Position numbers and translations under genes: made by a program. DNA of 64,000 nt from Aquincola tertiaricarbonis. Its GTDB lineage: Bacteria > Pseudomonadota > Gammaproteobacteria > Burkholderiales > Burkholderiaceae_C. The stretch covers positions 1,984,001 to 2,048,000 of the forward strand of contig NZ_CP097636.1 of the NCBI RefSeq assembly GCF_023573145.1, read 5' to 3'. Every line of letters begins with the position of its first letter. Position 1 is the stretch's first letter. Of the stretch, positions 42,797 to 54,707 are shown in pieces. The notes beneath the pieces are model-generated. The model was given only the letters and a program-made list of their open reading frames with translations, searched no databases and was not told the DNA's origin.

Positions 42797-44404
42797 CGCC
42801 GGCGGCTTGCTGCTCACGTCGTAGGTCACGCGGTTGATGCCGCGCACCTCGTTGATGATGCGGCCCGAGACCTTCTTCAGCAAGCCGTAGGGCAGCTCGG
42901 CCCAGTCGGCGGTCATGAAGTCGCTGGTCTGCACCGCGCGCAGCGCCACCACGTAGTCGTAGGTGCGGCCGTCGCCCATCACGCCCACGCTCTTGACCGG
43001 CAGGAACACGGTGAAGGCCTGGCTGGTCAGGTCGTACCAGCTCTTGCCGGTGGCCTCGTCCTTCCAGTTGCGCAGCTCCTCGATGAAGATGGCGTCGGCC
43101 CGGCGCAGCAGGTCGGCGTATTCCTTCTTCACCTCGCCCAGGATGCGCACGCCCAGGCCCGGGCCCGGGAACGGGTGGCGGTACACCATCTCATGCGGCA
43201 GGCCCAGGGCCACGCCCAGTTCGCGCACCTCGTCCTTGAACAGGTCGCGCAGCGGCTCCAGCAGCTTCAGGCCCAGCTGCTCGGGCAGGCCCCCCACGTT
43301 GTGGTGGCTCTTGATGGTCACGGCCTTCTTGGTCTTGGCACCGCCCGACTCGATCACGTCGGGGTAGATGGTGCCTTGCGCCAGCCACTTGGCACCCTTG
43401 GCAGCGCGGCCGCTGCCATCGGCATTCACCCCTGTGCCCACCAGCTTGGCCGCCTCCTGCTTAAACACGGTGACGAACTCGGCGCCGATGATCTTGCGCT
43501 TGGCCTCGGGGTCGCTCACGCCGGCCAGCTTGCCCAGGAACAGCTCGCTGGCGTCCACGCGGATGACCTTGGCCTGCAGCTGGCCGACGAACATGTCCAT
43601 CACCATGTCGCCTTCGTTCAGGCGCAGCAGGCCATGGTCCACGAACACGCAGGTCAGCTGGTCGCCGATGGCGCGGTGGATCAGCGCCGCAGCCACGCTC
43701 GAATCGACGCCGCCCGACAGCCCGAGGATCACCTCCTCGTCGCCCACCTGTTCGCGGATGCGGGCCACCGCCTCGGCGATGTGGTCCTTCATCACCCAGT
43801 CGGGCCTGGCGCCGGCGATGGTGAGCACGAAGCGCTCGAGCAGCGCCCGGCCCTGCAGCGTGTGCGTCACCTCGGGGTGAAACTGCACCGCGTAGTAGCC
43901 GCGCGCTTCGTCGGCCATGCCGGCGATCGGGCAGCTGGGCGTGCTGGCCATCAGCTTGAAGCCCGGCGGCAGCGCGGTGACCTTGTCGCCGTGGCTCATC
44001 CACACCTTGAGCATGCCGTGGCCTTCAGCGGTGCTGAAGTCCTCGATGCCTTGCAGCAGCTTCGTGTGGCCGTGGGCGCGTACCTCGGCGTAGCCGAATT
44101 CGCGGTGGTCGCTGGCTTCCACCTGACCGCCTTGCTGTACCGCCATCGTGAACATGCCGTAGCAGATGCCCAGCACCGGCACGCCCAGGTCCCACACCGC
44201 CTGCGGTGCACGCAGCTGGTGGTCTTCATAGGTGCTGGCATGGCTGCCCGACAGGATGATGCCCTTGGGCGCGAACTGCCGAACGAAATCGTCGCTGACG
44301 TCGTTCGGGTGGATCTCGCAATAGACGTGGGCCTCGCGCACGCGGCGGGCGATCAGCTGCGTGACCTGGGAGCCGAAGTCGAGGATGAGGATCTTGTCGT
44401 GCAT
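42779..44404 (-). CDS. guaA: GMP synthase (glutamine-hydrolysing)
   Basis: Converts XMP to GMP using glutamine and ATP; 541 residues, full length. The N-terminal class I amidotransferase has the nucleophile in GICYGM and its His-Glu partners in [10 protein letters not shown]. The ATP-pyrophosphatase P-loop is [11 protein letters not shown], and the C-terminal dimerisation domain ends in the conserved KPPATIEWE. It lies 11 bp downstream of the MFS permease gene, in the order guaB-MFS-guaA. Its 3' end borders an integrase remnant, but the reading frame is intact. Confidence 0.97.
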   Translation of the reverse strand: MHDKILILDFGSQVTQLIARRVREAHVYCEIHPNDVSDDFVRQFAPKGIILSGSHASTYEDHQLRAPQAVWDLGVPVLGICYGMFTMAVQQGGQVEASDHREFGYAEVRAHGHTKLLQGIEDFSTAEGHGMLKVWMSHGDKVTALPPGFKLMASTPSCPIAGMADEARGYYAVQFHPEVTHTLQGRALLERFVLTIAGARPDWVMKDHIAEAVARIREQVGDEEVILGLSGGVDSSVAAALIHRAIGDQLTCVFVDHGLLRLNEGDMVMDMFVGQLQAKVIRVDASELFLGKLAGVSDPEAKRKIIGAEFVTVFKQEAAKLVGTGVNADGSGRAAKGAKWLAQGTIYPDVIESGGAKTKKAVTIKSHHNVGGLPEQLGLKLLEPLRDLFKDEVRELGVALGLPHEMVYRHPFPGPGLGVRILGEVKKEYADLLRRADAIFIEELRNWKDEATGKSWYDLTSQAFTVFLPVKSVGVMGDGRTYDYVVALRAVQTSDFMTADWAELPYGLLKKVSGRIINEVRGINRVTYDVSSKPPATIEWE

Positions 44405-44415
44405 GGTGATGCCAG

Positions 44416-47264
<2,849 letters not shown>

Positions 47265-47309
47265 CTACACTGCGCGGTTATCTCCTTCACTGGCCTGGCC
47301 CGCCGCGTC

Positions 47310-47846
47310 ATGCACCGCACTCCCCCGTTCATGATCCGAGGCGCGCTGTGCGCACCGGCCCTGGCGCTGCTGCTGTCGGCCCTGCCGCACGGCGCCCTGG
47401 CGCAGTGGGTGTGGAAGGACCAGCGCGGCCAGGTGCATGCCAGCGACCTGCCGCCGCCGCGCGACATCCCCGACAAGAACGTGATCCAGCGGCCCTCCGC
47501 GGCCACGCCACCGGCCCGAGCGACCACGCCGGCTCCGGCCGCTGCCGGCGGCTCCGCCGTGCCACTGGCACCAGGGGCATCGTCGGCGCGTACCGACCCC
47601 GAGCTGGAAACACGCAAGCGCCGCGCGGACGAAGAACAGGCGGCGCAGAAGAAGGCCGAAGAAGCCCGCCAGGCCGGCCTGCGCATCGAGAACTGCAACC
47701 GCGCGCGCGATGCGCTGCGCCAGCTGGAAAGCGGCATGCGCATCGCCCGCGTCAATGACAAGGGCGAGCGCGAGATCCTGGACGACCAGGCCCGCAGCGC
47801 CGAGACCGTCCGCGCCCGTCAGCTGGCCGCCAGCGAGTGCCGCTGA
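47310..47846 (+). CDS. DUF4124 domain-containing exported protein
   Basis: Small periplasmic or envelope protein of 178 residues. A signal peptide ([16 protein letters not shown]) is followed at once by a DUF4124 segment, [18 protein letters not shown], a short domain common in Burkholderiales envelope proteins. A Pro/Ala linker leads to a Lys/Glu/Arg-rich helical tail with two Cys (ENCNRA and ASECR) that could form a disulfide. An in-frame ATG at 47331 gives a more compact signal peptide and may be the true start. The function is unknown. Confidence 0.82.
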   Translation: MHRTPPFMIRGALCAPALALLLSALPHGALAQWVWKDQRGQVHASDLPPPRDIPDKNVIQRPSAATPPARATTPAPAAAGGSAVPLAPGASSARTDPELETRKRRADEEQAAQKKAEEARQAGLRIENCNRARDALRQLESGMRIARVNDKGEREILDDQARSAETVRARQLAASECR

Positions 47847-47870
47847 AGCCCTGACCGGCCCGCGGCGCGA

Positions 47871-48290
47871 TCAGCGCGGCATCAAACGCAGACCGGCTTC
47901 CACGCGCGCCCGCTCGGCCGCGCTGAAGTGCCGCTGCAGGTGAGCCTGCAAGGCGGCGTCGCGCTGCTGCGGCGTCAGCTCGGCCATCGCTTCGAGCCGC
48001 AGCTGCTCCGACCTGGCATCCGACAGGCGCCGCTCCCAGTCGGAAGCAGCGGCCGGCGTCGGCTGCTCGAGCGGCGCAAAGCCCAGCGTCAGCGGTGGCT
48101 GCGCCGAGAAGCTGGTATCCGCTTGGGTACTCCAGCCCGCCTCTGCCGGTGCTGCAAGCCGGATGTCGACCGACGCGGCGTCGGCAACCGGCACATTAGG
48201 GGCCGTGCCGGGCACAGAGCGCAAGCCCCACACCAGCATCCACAGGCCCAACACCAGCACGGCCAGCGAGAACAGGCGCCAGACGGTCAT
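47871..48290 (-). CDS. Small membrane-anchored protein with lipase-chaperone-like C-terminal helices
   Basis: Protein of 139 residues. It begins MTVWRLFSLAVLVLGLWMLV, an N-terminal membrane anchor like that of the lipase foldase LifO. The C-terminal part (SDWERRLSDARSEQLRLEAM, then LTPQQRDAALQAHLQRHFSA) resembles the final helices of LifO-type chaperones in pattern, but the ~200-residue helical arm between is missing. No lipase gene is adjacent. I treat it as a hypothetical gene with a tentative family resemblance. ATG 48290 was chosen over an upstream in-frame start because it places the anchor at the N-terminus. Confidence 0.6.
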   Translation of the reverse strand: MTVWRLFSLAVLVLGLWMLVWGLRSVPGTAPNVPVADAASVDIRLAAPAEAGWSTQADTSFSAQPPLTLGFAPLEQPTPAAASDWERRLSDARSEQLRLEAMAELTPQQRDAALQAHLQRHFSAAERARVEAGLRLMPR

Positions 48291-48506
48291 GGCGCCAAGC
48301 GCCTTGCAACCCGAACGGAAGGGCGGACGGGCCGTGCGATCTGAGGGGATGACATGGGCAAGCAGGACTCGGCGAACAACGGCTGAAGAAGCGCCTTGAC
48401 CGCCGGCGCAGGACACAAAATCTTACCCCGCAAAAACCCTGATACCTGGGCTTGACTTGGTCAATGTTTGCGGACCGAACGGCGCCCTACGCCCCCTCTG
48501 CAGCTG

Positions 48507-48842
48507 TCAGCCGCGCGCCGCCGGCGGCGTCTTGCGCCCCTGTCGCTGGCCCTTGTAGCGCAGCCGCCGGGCCTCTTTGGGGTCGACTTGCAGCGGGCGG
48601 TACAGCTCCACGCGGTCGAGGTCGCGCAGCGGCTGGGCGGGTGGCGCCAGGCGCCCCCAGACACCCACCTTCCAGGCATCGGCGGCCAGGCCATGGCGCT
48701 CGGCCAGGCCGCTGCGGGCCAGCGCATCGCCCACGGTGCTGCCGGGGGGTAGCTGCAGCGCCACGCGCTCGGTGTGCTCCGCCGCGGGGCTGCAGACCAC
48801 CTCGATGCGCAGGAGGCCGGCGCTGCCTTCAGCGGTTGCCAT
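48507..48842 (-). CDS. rnfH: RnfH/UPF0125-family ubiquitin-like protein
   Basis: Protein of 111 residues with a beta-grasp fold: IEVVCSPAAEHTERVALQLP, TVGDALARSGLAE, KVGVWGRLAPPAQPLRDLDR and VELYRPLQVDPKEARRLRY, the last being the family signature. The role is poorly defined; in many proteobacteria it is encoded with ratA. Here it overlaps the end of ratA by 14 bp. The tail is basic (KGQRQGRKTPPAARG). Confidence 0.92.
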   Translation of the reverse strand: MATAEGSAGLLRIEVVCSPAAEHTERVALQLPPGSTVGDALARSGLAERHGLAADAWKVGVWGRLAPPAQPLRDLDRVELYRPLQVDPKEARRLRYKGQRQGRKTPPAARG

Positions 48843-49275
48843 ACACGGCTTCGGCGCGCTTGACGAAGCTGTCGACGAAGGTGTTGGCGATGCGGTCGAA
48901 CACCGGGCTCACCGCTGCGCTGAGCGTGCGGCTGCTGAAGGCGTATTCGAGGTCGAACTCGACCTTGCAGGCCTGCTGGTCGCCCTGCCCCACCGGCTTG
49001 AACAGCCAGGTGCCTTCCAGCGTGGAGAAGGGGCCATCCACCAGGTGCATGCGCATCGATTCGCCCGGCACGTTGACGTTGCGGGTGGTGAAAGCCTGGC
49101 GCACCCCCAGGTACTTGAGGTGCAGGCGGGCGGTCATGCCGCTGTCGTCGCGGGACAGAACCTCGGCCTGTTCGCACCAGGGCAGGAACTTGGGGTAGTC
49201 CTCCACCTTGCTGACCAGTTCGTACATCTCCTGCGGCGAGTACCACAGCAAGACCGACTTTTTCACGTGCTTCAT
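48829..49275 (-). CDS. ratA: RatA-family START/COQ10-like protein
   Basis: Protein of 148 residues of the SRPBCC/polyketide-cyclase fold. Conserved segments are MKHVKKSVLLWYSPQEMYEL, VEDYPKFLPWCEQAEV, FSTLEGTWLFKPVG and PVFDRIANTFVDSFVKRAEA. E. coli RatA was described as a toxin that blocks 70S assembly; the wider family resembles coenzyme-Q-binding COQ10 and may act in ubiquinone function. The order ratA-rnfH divergent from smpB is the widespread proteobacterial arrangement. Confidence 0.93.
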   Translation of the reverse strand: MKHVKKSVLLWYSPQEMYELVSKVEDYPKFLPWCEQAEVLSRDDSGMTARLHLKYLGVRQAFTTRNVNVPGESMRMHLVDGPFSTLEGTWLFKPVGQGDQQACKVEFDLEYAFSSRTLSAAVSPVFDRIANTFVDSFVKRAEAVYGNR

Positions 49276-49365
49276 AGAATGGTCAGGATTGTAGGCGGCC
49301 GCTGTGGCCCCACTTGCCCAGCAGCGGGACCTGTTCCCCGCCCATAACTCGAACACTGCCGCCCC

Positions 49366-49827
49366 ATGAGCAACATCGCCGAAAACCGCCGCGCCCGCTT
49401 CGAATACCACCTCGAAGAACATCACGAGGCCGGCATGGTGCTGCAAGGCTGGGAAGTGAAGGCGGTGCGCGCCGGCCAGGTGCAGCTGACCGATGGCTAC
49501 GTGCTGATCCGCGATGGCGAGCTGTTCCTGATCGGCTGCCGCATCAATGCGCTGCGCGAGGCCAGCACCCATGTGCACCCCGAGGCCGACCGCACCAAGA
49601 AGCTGCTGATGAAGAAGGACGAGATCAAGCGTCTCATCGGCAAGGTGGAACAGCGCGGCTTCACGCTCGTGCCGCTGAACCTGCACTACAAGGGCGGGCG
49701 GGTAAAGGCCGAGATCGCGCTGGCCAAGGGCAAAGCCGAGCACGACAAGCGCAACACCGAGAAGAAGCGCGACTGGGAACGCGAGAAGGGCCGGCTGATG
49801 AGGCACAAGGTCTCATCGAAGGCCTGA
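49366..49827 (+). CDS. smpB: SsrA-binding protein
   Basis: tmRNA-binding protein for ribosome rescue, 153 residues. It has the OB-fold core ([39 protein letters not shown]) and a basic C-terminal tail ([15 protein letters not shown]) that enters the decoding centre. It lies 90 bp from the divergent ratA gene, and ends 12 bp from the convergent metC gene. The tmRNA gene ssrA is not visible in the window. Confidence 0.97.
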   Translation: MSNIAENRRARFEYHLEEHHEAGMVLQGWEVKAVRAGQVQLTDGYVLIRDGELFLIGCRINALREASTHVHPEADRTKKLLMKKDEIKRLIGKVEQRGFTLVPLNLHYKGGRVKAEIALAKGKAEHDKRNTEKKRDWEREKGRLMRHKVSSKA

Positions 49828-49839
49828 CCCTGTCTGCCT

Positions 49840-51048
49840 TCAGCGGCTCAGCGCCGCCAGTGCCTGTTCCACGTCGGCCGTGAGGTCGTCCAACGCCTCC
49901 AGCCCCAGGCAGAAGCGCACCAGCGTGCCTGTGTAGGGGGTCGGCAGGCTGCGCATCTCGGCCGCCTGGTACGGCACGGCCAGGCTCACCGGGCCGCCCC
50001 ACGACCAGCCGATCTTGAAGCGCTGCAACGCATCCACGAAGGCGTCCACCTGCGCCGCGGTGTAGCGTTCGTCGAACTCCACCGTCACCAGACCGGCGGC
50101 CGCGCGGCACAAGGCCTTCCAGTGCGCATGGCCGGGTGAGTCGGGCAGCGCCGGGTGCAGCACCCGCTTGAACTCGGCACGGCCCAGGCACCATTGCGCG
50201 AAGCCGCGGCCCGCCGCGTCCTGCGCGGCATAGCGCAGCGGCATCGAGGGCAGCGAGCGCAGGATGGCCTCGACGTCGTTGACGCCCACGCCCAGCCCCA
50301 GCCGCGCACGCGCCCAGGCCAGCTTGGCATGCAGGCCGGCATCGCGGTAAACCACCGAGCCCATCAACACATCGCCGCCGCCCGAGGGGTACTTGGTGAG
50401 GGCATGGATGGTGAGGTCCACGCCCGCACCGGCGAAGGCATCGAAGGCCAGGCCGGCGCCCCAGGTGTTGTCCAGCGCCACCTTGGCCTGCGGCGCATGT
50501 TCACGCACGGTGCGCACCAGCGCCGGCAGGTCGGGAAACTCCAGCGTCACCGAACCCGGCGCCTCGGTCCACACCAGCCTGGTGGCCGGCGTGATGGCCG
50601 CGGCCAATGAGGCCGGGTCCATCGCGTCATACAGCCCCATGGTGATGCCCCAGCGCGCCAGGTCGTCGCGTGCGAAGCGGGTGCCGGGGCCGTAGCCGTT
50701 GTCGGGCAGCAGCACATGGTCGCCGGCCTTCAGCAGCGCGATGTCCACCAGCGTGATGGCCGCCAGGCCGCTGGGCACCAGCAGCGCGTGGGTGCCGCCT
50801 TCCAGCGTGGCCAGCCGCTCTTCCAGCAGGAAGGTGGTGGGCGTGCCGTGCAGGCCATAGGTGTAGGCCGACTTGTCGATCCAGCGGCTGCTGCGCATGG
50901 CCGCCGTGTTCTCGAAGTAGACGGTGGAGGCCTTGAACACGCCGGCCATCGGCGCCGCAAAGGCCGTGGGCGGCTGGTACGGGTGGTGGATCAGGCCGGT
51001 GGCACGGCGGGTCACGTCGTCGGCATCGTCGTCCAGGCGGTCGGTCAT
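49840..51048 (-). CDS. metC: Cystathionine beta-lyase
   Basis: PLP-dependent lyase of the Cys/Met metabolism family, 402 residues. It splits cystathionine to homocysteine, pyruvate and ammonia. Motifs are YTYGLHGTPTTFLLEERLA, VLLPDNGYGPGTR, VALDNTWGAG (PLP Asp) and the Schiff-base Lys in HALTKYPSGGGDVLMG. The C-terminal substrate-binding Arg lies in VRFCLGLE. Family members with gamma-lyase activity are hard to exclude by sequence, but DNTWGAG and SLPSMPLRY fit MetC. Confidence 0.92.
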   Translation of the reverse strand: MTDRLDDDADDVTRRATGLIHHPYQPPTAFAAPMAGVFKASTVYFENTAAMRSSRWIDKSAYTYGLHGTPTTFLLEERLATLEGGTHALLVPSGLAAITLVDIALLKAGDHVLLPDNGYGPGTRFARDDLARWGITMGLYDAMDPASLAAAITPATRLVWTEAPGSVTLEFPDLPALVRTVREHAPQAKVALDNTWGAGLAFDAFAGAGVDLTIHALTKYPSGGGDVLMGSVVYRDAGLHAKLAWARARLGLGVGVNDVEAILRSLPSMPLRYAAQDAAGRGFAQWCLGRAEFKRVLHPALPDSPGHAHWKALCRAAAGLVTVEFDERYTAAQVDAFVDALQRFKIGWSWGGPVSLAVPYQAAEMRSLPTPYTGTLVRFCLGLEALDDLTADVEQALAALSR

Positions 51049-51073
51049 GGCGGTGGGCGTCCTGCGTCGTCGG

Positions 51074-52489
51074 TCAGATCGGCATCGCGATCAGGTCGTG
51101 GCCCTCGGCCGCGATGATGCGGGCCTTGGTGAACTCACCCACCTTCAGCGTCTTGCTGGCCTTTTGCGGCGGCAGCAGCCGCACGGTGCCGTCGATCTCC
51201 GGCGCATCCGCATAGCTGCGGCCCACGCCGCCCTTGCGGCCCAGCGCGGGGGCGCTGTCCACCAGCACCTGCATCGTGGCGCCCACGCGCCGCTGCAGCC
51301 GCTGGGCCGAGACCTGCTCGGCCACCGCCATGAAGCGCGAGCGGCGCTCCTCGCGCAGCTCGGCCGGCACCGGGTTGGCGATCTCGTTGGCGGTGGCACC
51401 TTCCACCGGCGAATAGGCGAAGCAGCCGGCGCGGTCGATGCCCGCTTCCTGCACGAAGTTCAGCAAGTGCGCGAACTCTTCTTCCGTCTCGCCCGGAAAG
51501 CCCGCGATGAAGGTGCTGCGCACCACCAGCTCGGGGCAGATCTCGCGCCAGCGGGCGATGCGTTCCAGGTTGCGCTCACCGCTGGCGGGGCGCTTCATGC
51601 GCTTGAGCACGTCGGGGTGCGAGTGCTGGAACGGCACGTCCAGGTACGGCAGGATGCGGCCGGCCGCCATCAGCGGCAGCACCTCGTCCACGTGCGGGTA
51701 CGGGTACACGTAGTGCAGGCGCACCCAGGCGCCGTGCTGCGCGGCCAGTTCGCCCAGCTTCTCGCACAGGTCGAGCATGCGGGTCTTGACCGGCTTGCCG
51801 TCCCAGAAGCCGGTGCGGTACTTCACGTCCACGCCATAGGCGCTGGTGTCCTGGCTGACGACCAGCAGCTCCTTGACGCCGGCCTCGAACAGCGCCTTGG
51901 CCTCGCCCAGCACGTCGCCCACGGGGCGGCTGACCAGGTCGCCGCGCATGCTGGGGATGATGCAGAAGGTGCAGCGGTGGTTGCAGCCTTCGCTGATCTT
52001 CAGGTAGGCGTAGTGCTTGGGCGTGAGCTTGATGCCCTGCGGCGGCACCAGGTCGATGAAGGGGTCGTGCGGCTTGGGCACGTGCACGTGCACCGCGTCC
52101 ATCACCTCCTGCGTGGCATGCGGGCCGGTGACGGCCAGCACCTTGGGGTGCACCTCGCGCACCAGGTTGCCGCCATCGGCGCCGGCCTTGGCGCCCAGGC
52201 AGCCGGTGACGATGACCTTGCCGTTGTCGGCCAGCGCCTCGCCGATGGTGTCCAGGCTTTCCTTGACCGCGTCGTCGATGAAGCCGCAGGTGTTGACGAT
52301 CACCAGGTCGGCGCCGGCGAAGGTCTTGCTGGTTTCATAGCCCTCGGCACGCAGCTGCGTGAGGATGAGCTCGGAATCGGTGAGCGCCTTGGGGCAGCCC
52401 AGGCTGACGAAGCCGATCTTGGGGGCGGCACCGCTGGCGGCGGGCGTGGCGGGCAAAACGGGGAGGTTCATCCCCGGATTGTCCCGCAT
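51074..52489 (-). CDS. rimO: Ribosomal protein S12 methylthiotransferase
   Basis: Radical SAM enzyme that adds a methylthio group to the conserved aspartate of ribosomal protein S12; 471 residues. The N-terminal UPF0004 domain holds one Fe-S cluster ([25 protein letters not shown]). The radical SAM cluster is in [22 protein letters not shown]-terminal TRAM domain follows ([11 protein letters not shown] through GEFTKARI). [10 protein letters not shown] differs from the commoner GCPKNLVDSE. An in-frame ATG at 52471 is an alternative start. Confidence 0.95.
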   Translation of the reverse strand: MRDNPGMNLPVLPATPAASGAAPKIGFVSLGCPKALTDSELILTQLRAEGYETSKTFAGADLVIVNTCGFIDDAVKESLDTIGEALADNGKVIVTGCLGAKAGADGGNLVREVHPKVLAVTGPHATQEVMDAVHVHVPKPHDPFIDLVPPQGIKLTPKHYAYLKISEGCNHRCTFCIIPSMRGDLVSRPVGDVLGEAKALFEAGVKELLVVSQDTSAYGVDVKYRTGFWDGKPVKTRMLDLCEKLGELAAQHGAWVRLHYVYPYPHVDEVLPLMAAGRILPYLDVPFQHSHPDVLKRMKRPASGERNLERIARWREICPELVVRSTFIAGFPGETEEEFAHLLNFVQEAGIDRAGCFAYSPVEGATANEIANPVPAELREERRSRFMAVAEQVSAQRLQRRVGATMQVLVDSAPALGRKGGVGRSYADAPEIDGTVRLLPPQKASKTLKVGEFTKARIIAAEGHDLIAMPI

Positions 52490-52498
52490 CAGGCGGCC

Positions 52499-53059
52499 TC
52501 AGCGCTTGGCCGGCGGGAAGCCCGGGAACAGCGTGCCAGCCTTGGTCATCTGTTCCTGCATCTGGGTGAACAGGTTCTTGGACTGTTCCAGGTAGGTGCT
52601 CATCAGGCCCTGCATGCCCGGGGCCTGGCCGCTGAGGAACTGGGTCCACATCTCGGGTGTGAAGGTGGCGTTGCCGGCCAGGCGCTTTTGCAGCTCGACG
52701 AAGGTCTGCAGGTTCTTCTCGAGGTAGGCGCCCATCATGCCCTGCATGGAGTGGCCGTAGAACCGGATGATCTGCGCCAGCATCTGCTCGGAGAACATCG
52801 GCACGCCGCCGCTCTCCTCTTCCAGGATGATCTGCAGCAGGATGCTGCGCGTCAGGTCTTCGCCGGTCTTGGCGTCTCGCACCTCGAAGGACTCGACGGC
52901 CAGCACCATCTGCTTGACGTCGGCCAGCGTGATGTAGCTGCTGGTCTGGGTGTCGTAGAGGCGGCGGTTGGGGTATTTCTTCAGGACGCGCGGCCCATCA
53001 CCGGCGGGGGCGCCGGCATCGGCAGCATCCGCGGACACACCGCGGCGGGGGGAAGCCAT
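52499..53059 (-). CDS. phaR: Polyhydroxyalkanoate synthesis repressor PhaR
   Basis: Regulator of 186 residues that links phasin gene expression to polyester granules. The N-terminal PHB/PHA DNA-binding domain reads RVLKKYPNRRLYDTQTSSYI, followed by TLADVKQMV and a granule-associated region (MFSEQMLAQIIRFYGHSMQG, AYLEKNLQTF). AGGAG precedes ATG 53059 at 8 nt. PHA synthase and phasin genes are not in the window. It lies 9 bp upstream of rimO on the same strand, so rimO may be read from the phaR promoter as well. Confidence 0.95.
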   Translation of the reverse strand: MASPRRGVSADAADAGAPAGDGPRVLKKYPNRRLYDTQTSSYITLADVKQMVLAVESFEVRDAKTGEDLTRSILLQIILEEESGGVPMFSEQMLAQIIRFYGHSMQGMMGAYLEKNLQTFVELQKRLAGNATFTPEMWTQFLSGQAPGMQGLMSTYLEQSKNLFTQMQEQMTKAGTLFPGFPPAKR

Positions 53060-53119
53060 GCAGGGAACTCCTGATCGGGGTGGCAGTTGCCAAACGATTC
53101 TAGGGGGGCCCTGCCTCAC

Positions 53120-53142
53120 ACCGCGAGGGGTTTTCCCGCGGT
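53120..53142. terminator. GC-rich hairpin between the cfa operon and phaR
   Basis: ACCGCG at 53120-53125 pairs with CGCGGT at 53137-53142, with further G-C pairs inside the stem. It begins 15 bp after the stop of the DUF6134 gene. There is no clear T-tract, so termination is probable but not certain. Confidence 0.4.
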
Positions 53143-53157
53143 GCAGCAATCACGCGC

Positions 53158-53895
53158 TCAGCGCAGTCGGTAGCTCAGCCGCCGGCCATTGACGGTGGCG
53201 TCCAGCGCCAGCCAGTCGCCGCTGCCGGGGGCGTACCACAGCTCGATCGGCGATTCGTCGCCCGTCAGCCGCCAGTGCTCGGCCGCCACCGGCGTGCCGC
53301 GCACCTCCACCATGCCGGTGCCCACCGGCACCAGCTGCACCGCCACGCCGCGGCCGGTCTGCGGGTTGAGCAACTGCGTCTGCCGCCGCATGGCCGGGTT
53401 CCAGTAGGCGAAGGTCATGCTGCACGCGGGCAGCGGCGCGGTGCCCGCCGGTGAGGTGACCAGCAGCGACTGCCCGTCCAGCTGGGCCTTCACGGTGCTC
53501 ACCTTGCCATTGGCATCGGTGCGGGCGTCCAACTCGGCCAGGCAGTCGCCCTGCCAGCGCTCGCGCGCCTCATGCCGGTAGCGGTAGACGGTGATGCCCA
53601 GCAGCTTGACGTCGAAGCTGGCGACGCTGACGAGCCGCCGCTCATTGCCGTTGCCGTTGCTGTTGCTGCTCACCAGCGGGCTCAGCGTGAAGCGGTGTTC
53701 GCCCACCGGCTTGCCGTCCAGCTGCACCTCGAAGCGCCACTCGGCGGACCCCGCCACCGGCGCAGGCGTGGCGGCGGCACGGGCGGCTGCGGATGGCGCC
53801 GGGGTGGCAGACGCTCCGGCGGTGGCCAGCACCAGGGCGACCGACCCCGCTGCGCACAGGATCCATCGGCGGACGGGCAGCGACGCCGAGCTCAC
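53158..53895 (-). CDS. DUF6134-family exported protein
   Basis: Periplasmic protein of 245 residues. The signal peptide runs to about ATAGASA-TP; an Ala/Pro linker follows. The body is beta-rich: WRFEVQLDGKPVGEHRFTL, KLLGITVYRYRHEARERWQG, ACSMTFAYWNPAMRRQTQLL, then PIELWYAPGSGDWLALDATV at the end. The pattern suggests a lipid- or sterol-handling beta fold, but no activity is known. It is the third gene of the cfa operon, overlapping the DUF1295 gene by 4 bp (ATGA). Confidence 0.8.
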   Translation of the reverse strand: MSSASLPVRRWILCAAGSVALVLATAGASATPAPSAAARAAATPAPVAGSAEWRFEVQLDGKPVGEHRFTLSPLVSSNSNGNGNERRLVSVASFDVKLLGITVYRYRHEARERWQGDCLAELDARTDANGKVSTVKAQLDGQSLLVTSPAGTAPLPACSMTFAYWNPAMRRQTQLLNPQTGRGVAVQLVPVGTGMVEVRGTPVAAEHWRLTGDESPIELWYAPGSGDWLALDATVNGRRLSYRLR

Positions 53896-54707
53896 TGCCG
53901 CCCCTCGGTGGCCGCCGCTGCACCCGACTTCGGCGGTCCGGGCAGGAAGGCATTGGTGCGGGCCACGTACTCGCGGTAGCCGGGGCGGCGTTCATGCATG
54001 TCCTTCTCCAGCAGGCTGACGCCCGAGACCTTGAGCAGCAGCACCGTCATCAGCAGCGGCGACAGCAAGGCCCACCAGCCGCCGGCGGCCAGCGCCATCA
54101 GGCCCAGGCCCCACCACACGCAGGTCTCGCCGAAGTAGTTGGGGTGGCGCGAGTAGCGCCACAGCCCGCGGTCCATCACCTGGCCCTTGTGCGCCGGGTT
54201 GGCCTTGAAAGCGGCCATCTGGCCATCGGCCACCGCTTCGAACACCAGGCCGAACACGGCCAGCGCCGCGCCCAGGCCGTCCAGCCACATCCAGTCGCGC
54301 TCGTTGCCCAGCATGCCCAGCGCAGCCGCCAGGAAGGGCAAGGCCACGATCCAGGCGAGCACCGCCTGCAGACCGAACACCAGGTACAGGCTCTTGAAGG
54401 CAAAGCCCGGCTGGTTGCGGGCGCGGATGGCCTGGTAGCGGCGGTCTTCGCCATGCCCCCAGTTGCGCCAGGTGATGTAGCCCGCCAGCCGCAGCGCCCA
54501 CAGGCCGGCGATCACCAGCATGGTGAGCGTGCGCACATCGGTGGCCCCCAGCTGCCAGGCCATGGCGCCGCCGGTGGCCACGATCATCGGGCCCCACACA
54601 CGGTCGACCAGGCTGGCGTCGTGCCGCGCCACGCTGGCCACCCAGGTCAACACCGCCAGGGCCAGGCCGGCCGTGAAGCCGACGGCCGCCACATGCAGCG
54701 TCGTCAT
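53892..54707 (-). CDS. DUF1295-family membrane protein (steroid 5-alpha-reductase-like)
   Basis: Integral membrane protein of 271 residues with about seven hydrophobic segments. The conserved core is RDWMWLDGLGAALAVFGLVF, then GLWRYSRHPNYFGETCVWWG, the motif shared with isoprenylcysteine methyltransferases and steroid 5-alpha reductases. It may modify a fatty acid or lipid made by the upstream methyltransferase. Both ends overlap neighbours as ATGA, showing a tightly coupled three-gene operon. Confidence 0.88.
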   Translation of the reverse strand: MTTLHVAAVGFTAGLALAVLTWVASVARHDASLVDRVWGPMIVATGGAMAWQLGATDVRTLTMLVIAGLWALRLAGYITWRNWGHGEDRRYQAIRARNQPGFAFKSLYLVFGLQAVLAWIVALPFLAAALGMLGNERDWMWLDGLGAALAVFGLVFEAVADGQMAAFKANPAHKGQVMDRGLWRYSRHPNYFGETCVWWGLGLMALAAGGWWALLSPLLMTVLLLKVSGVSLLEKDMHERRPGYREYVARTNAFLPGPPKSGAAAATEGRQ

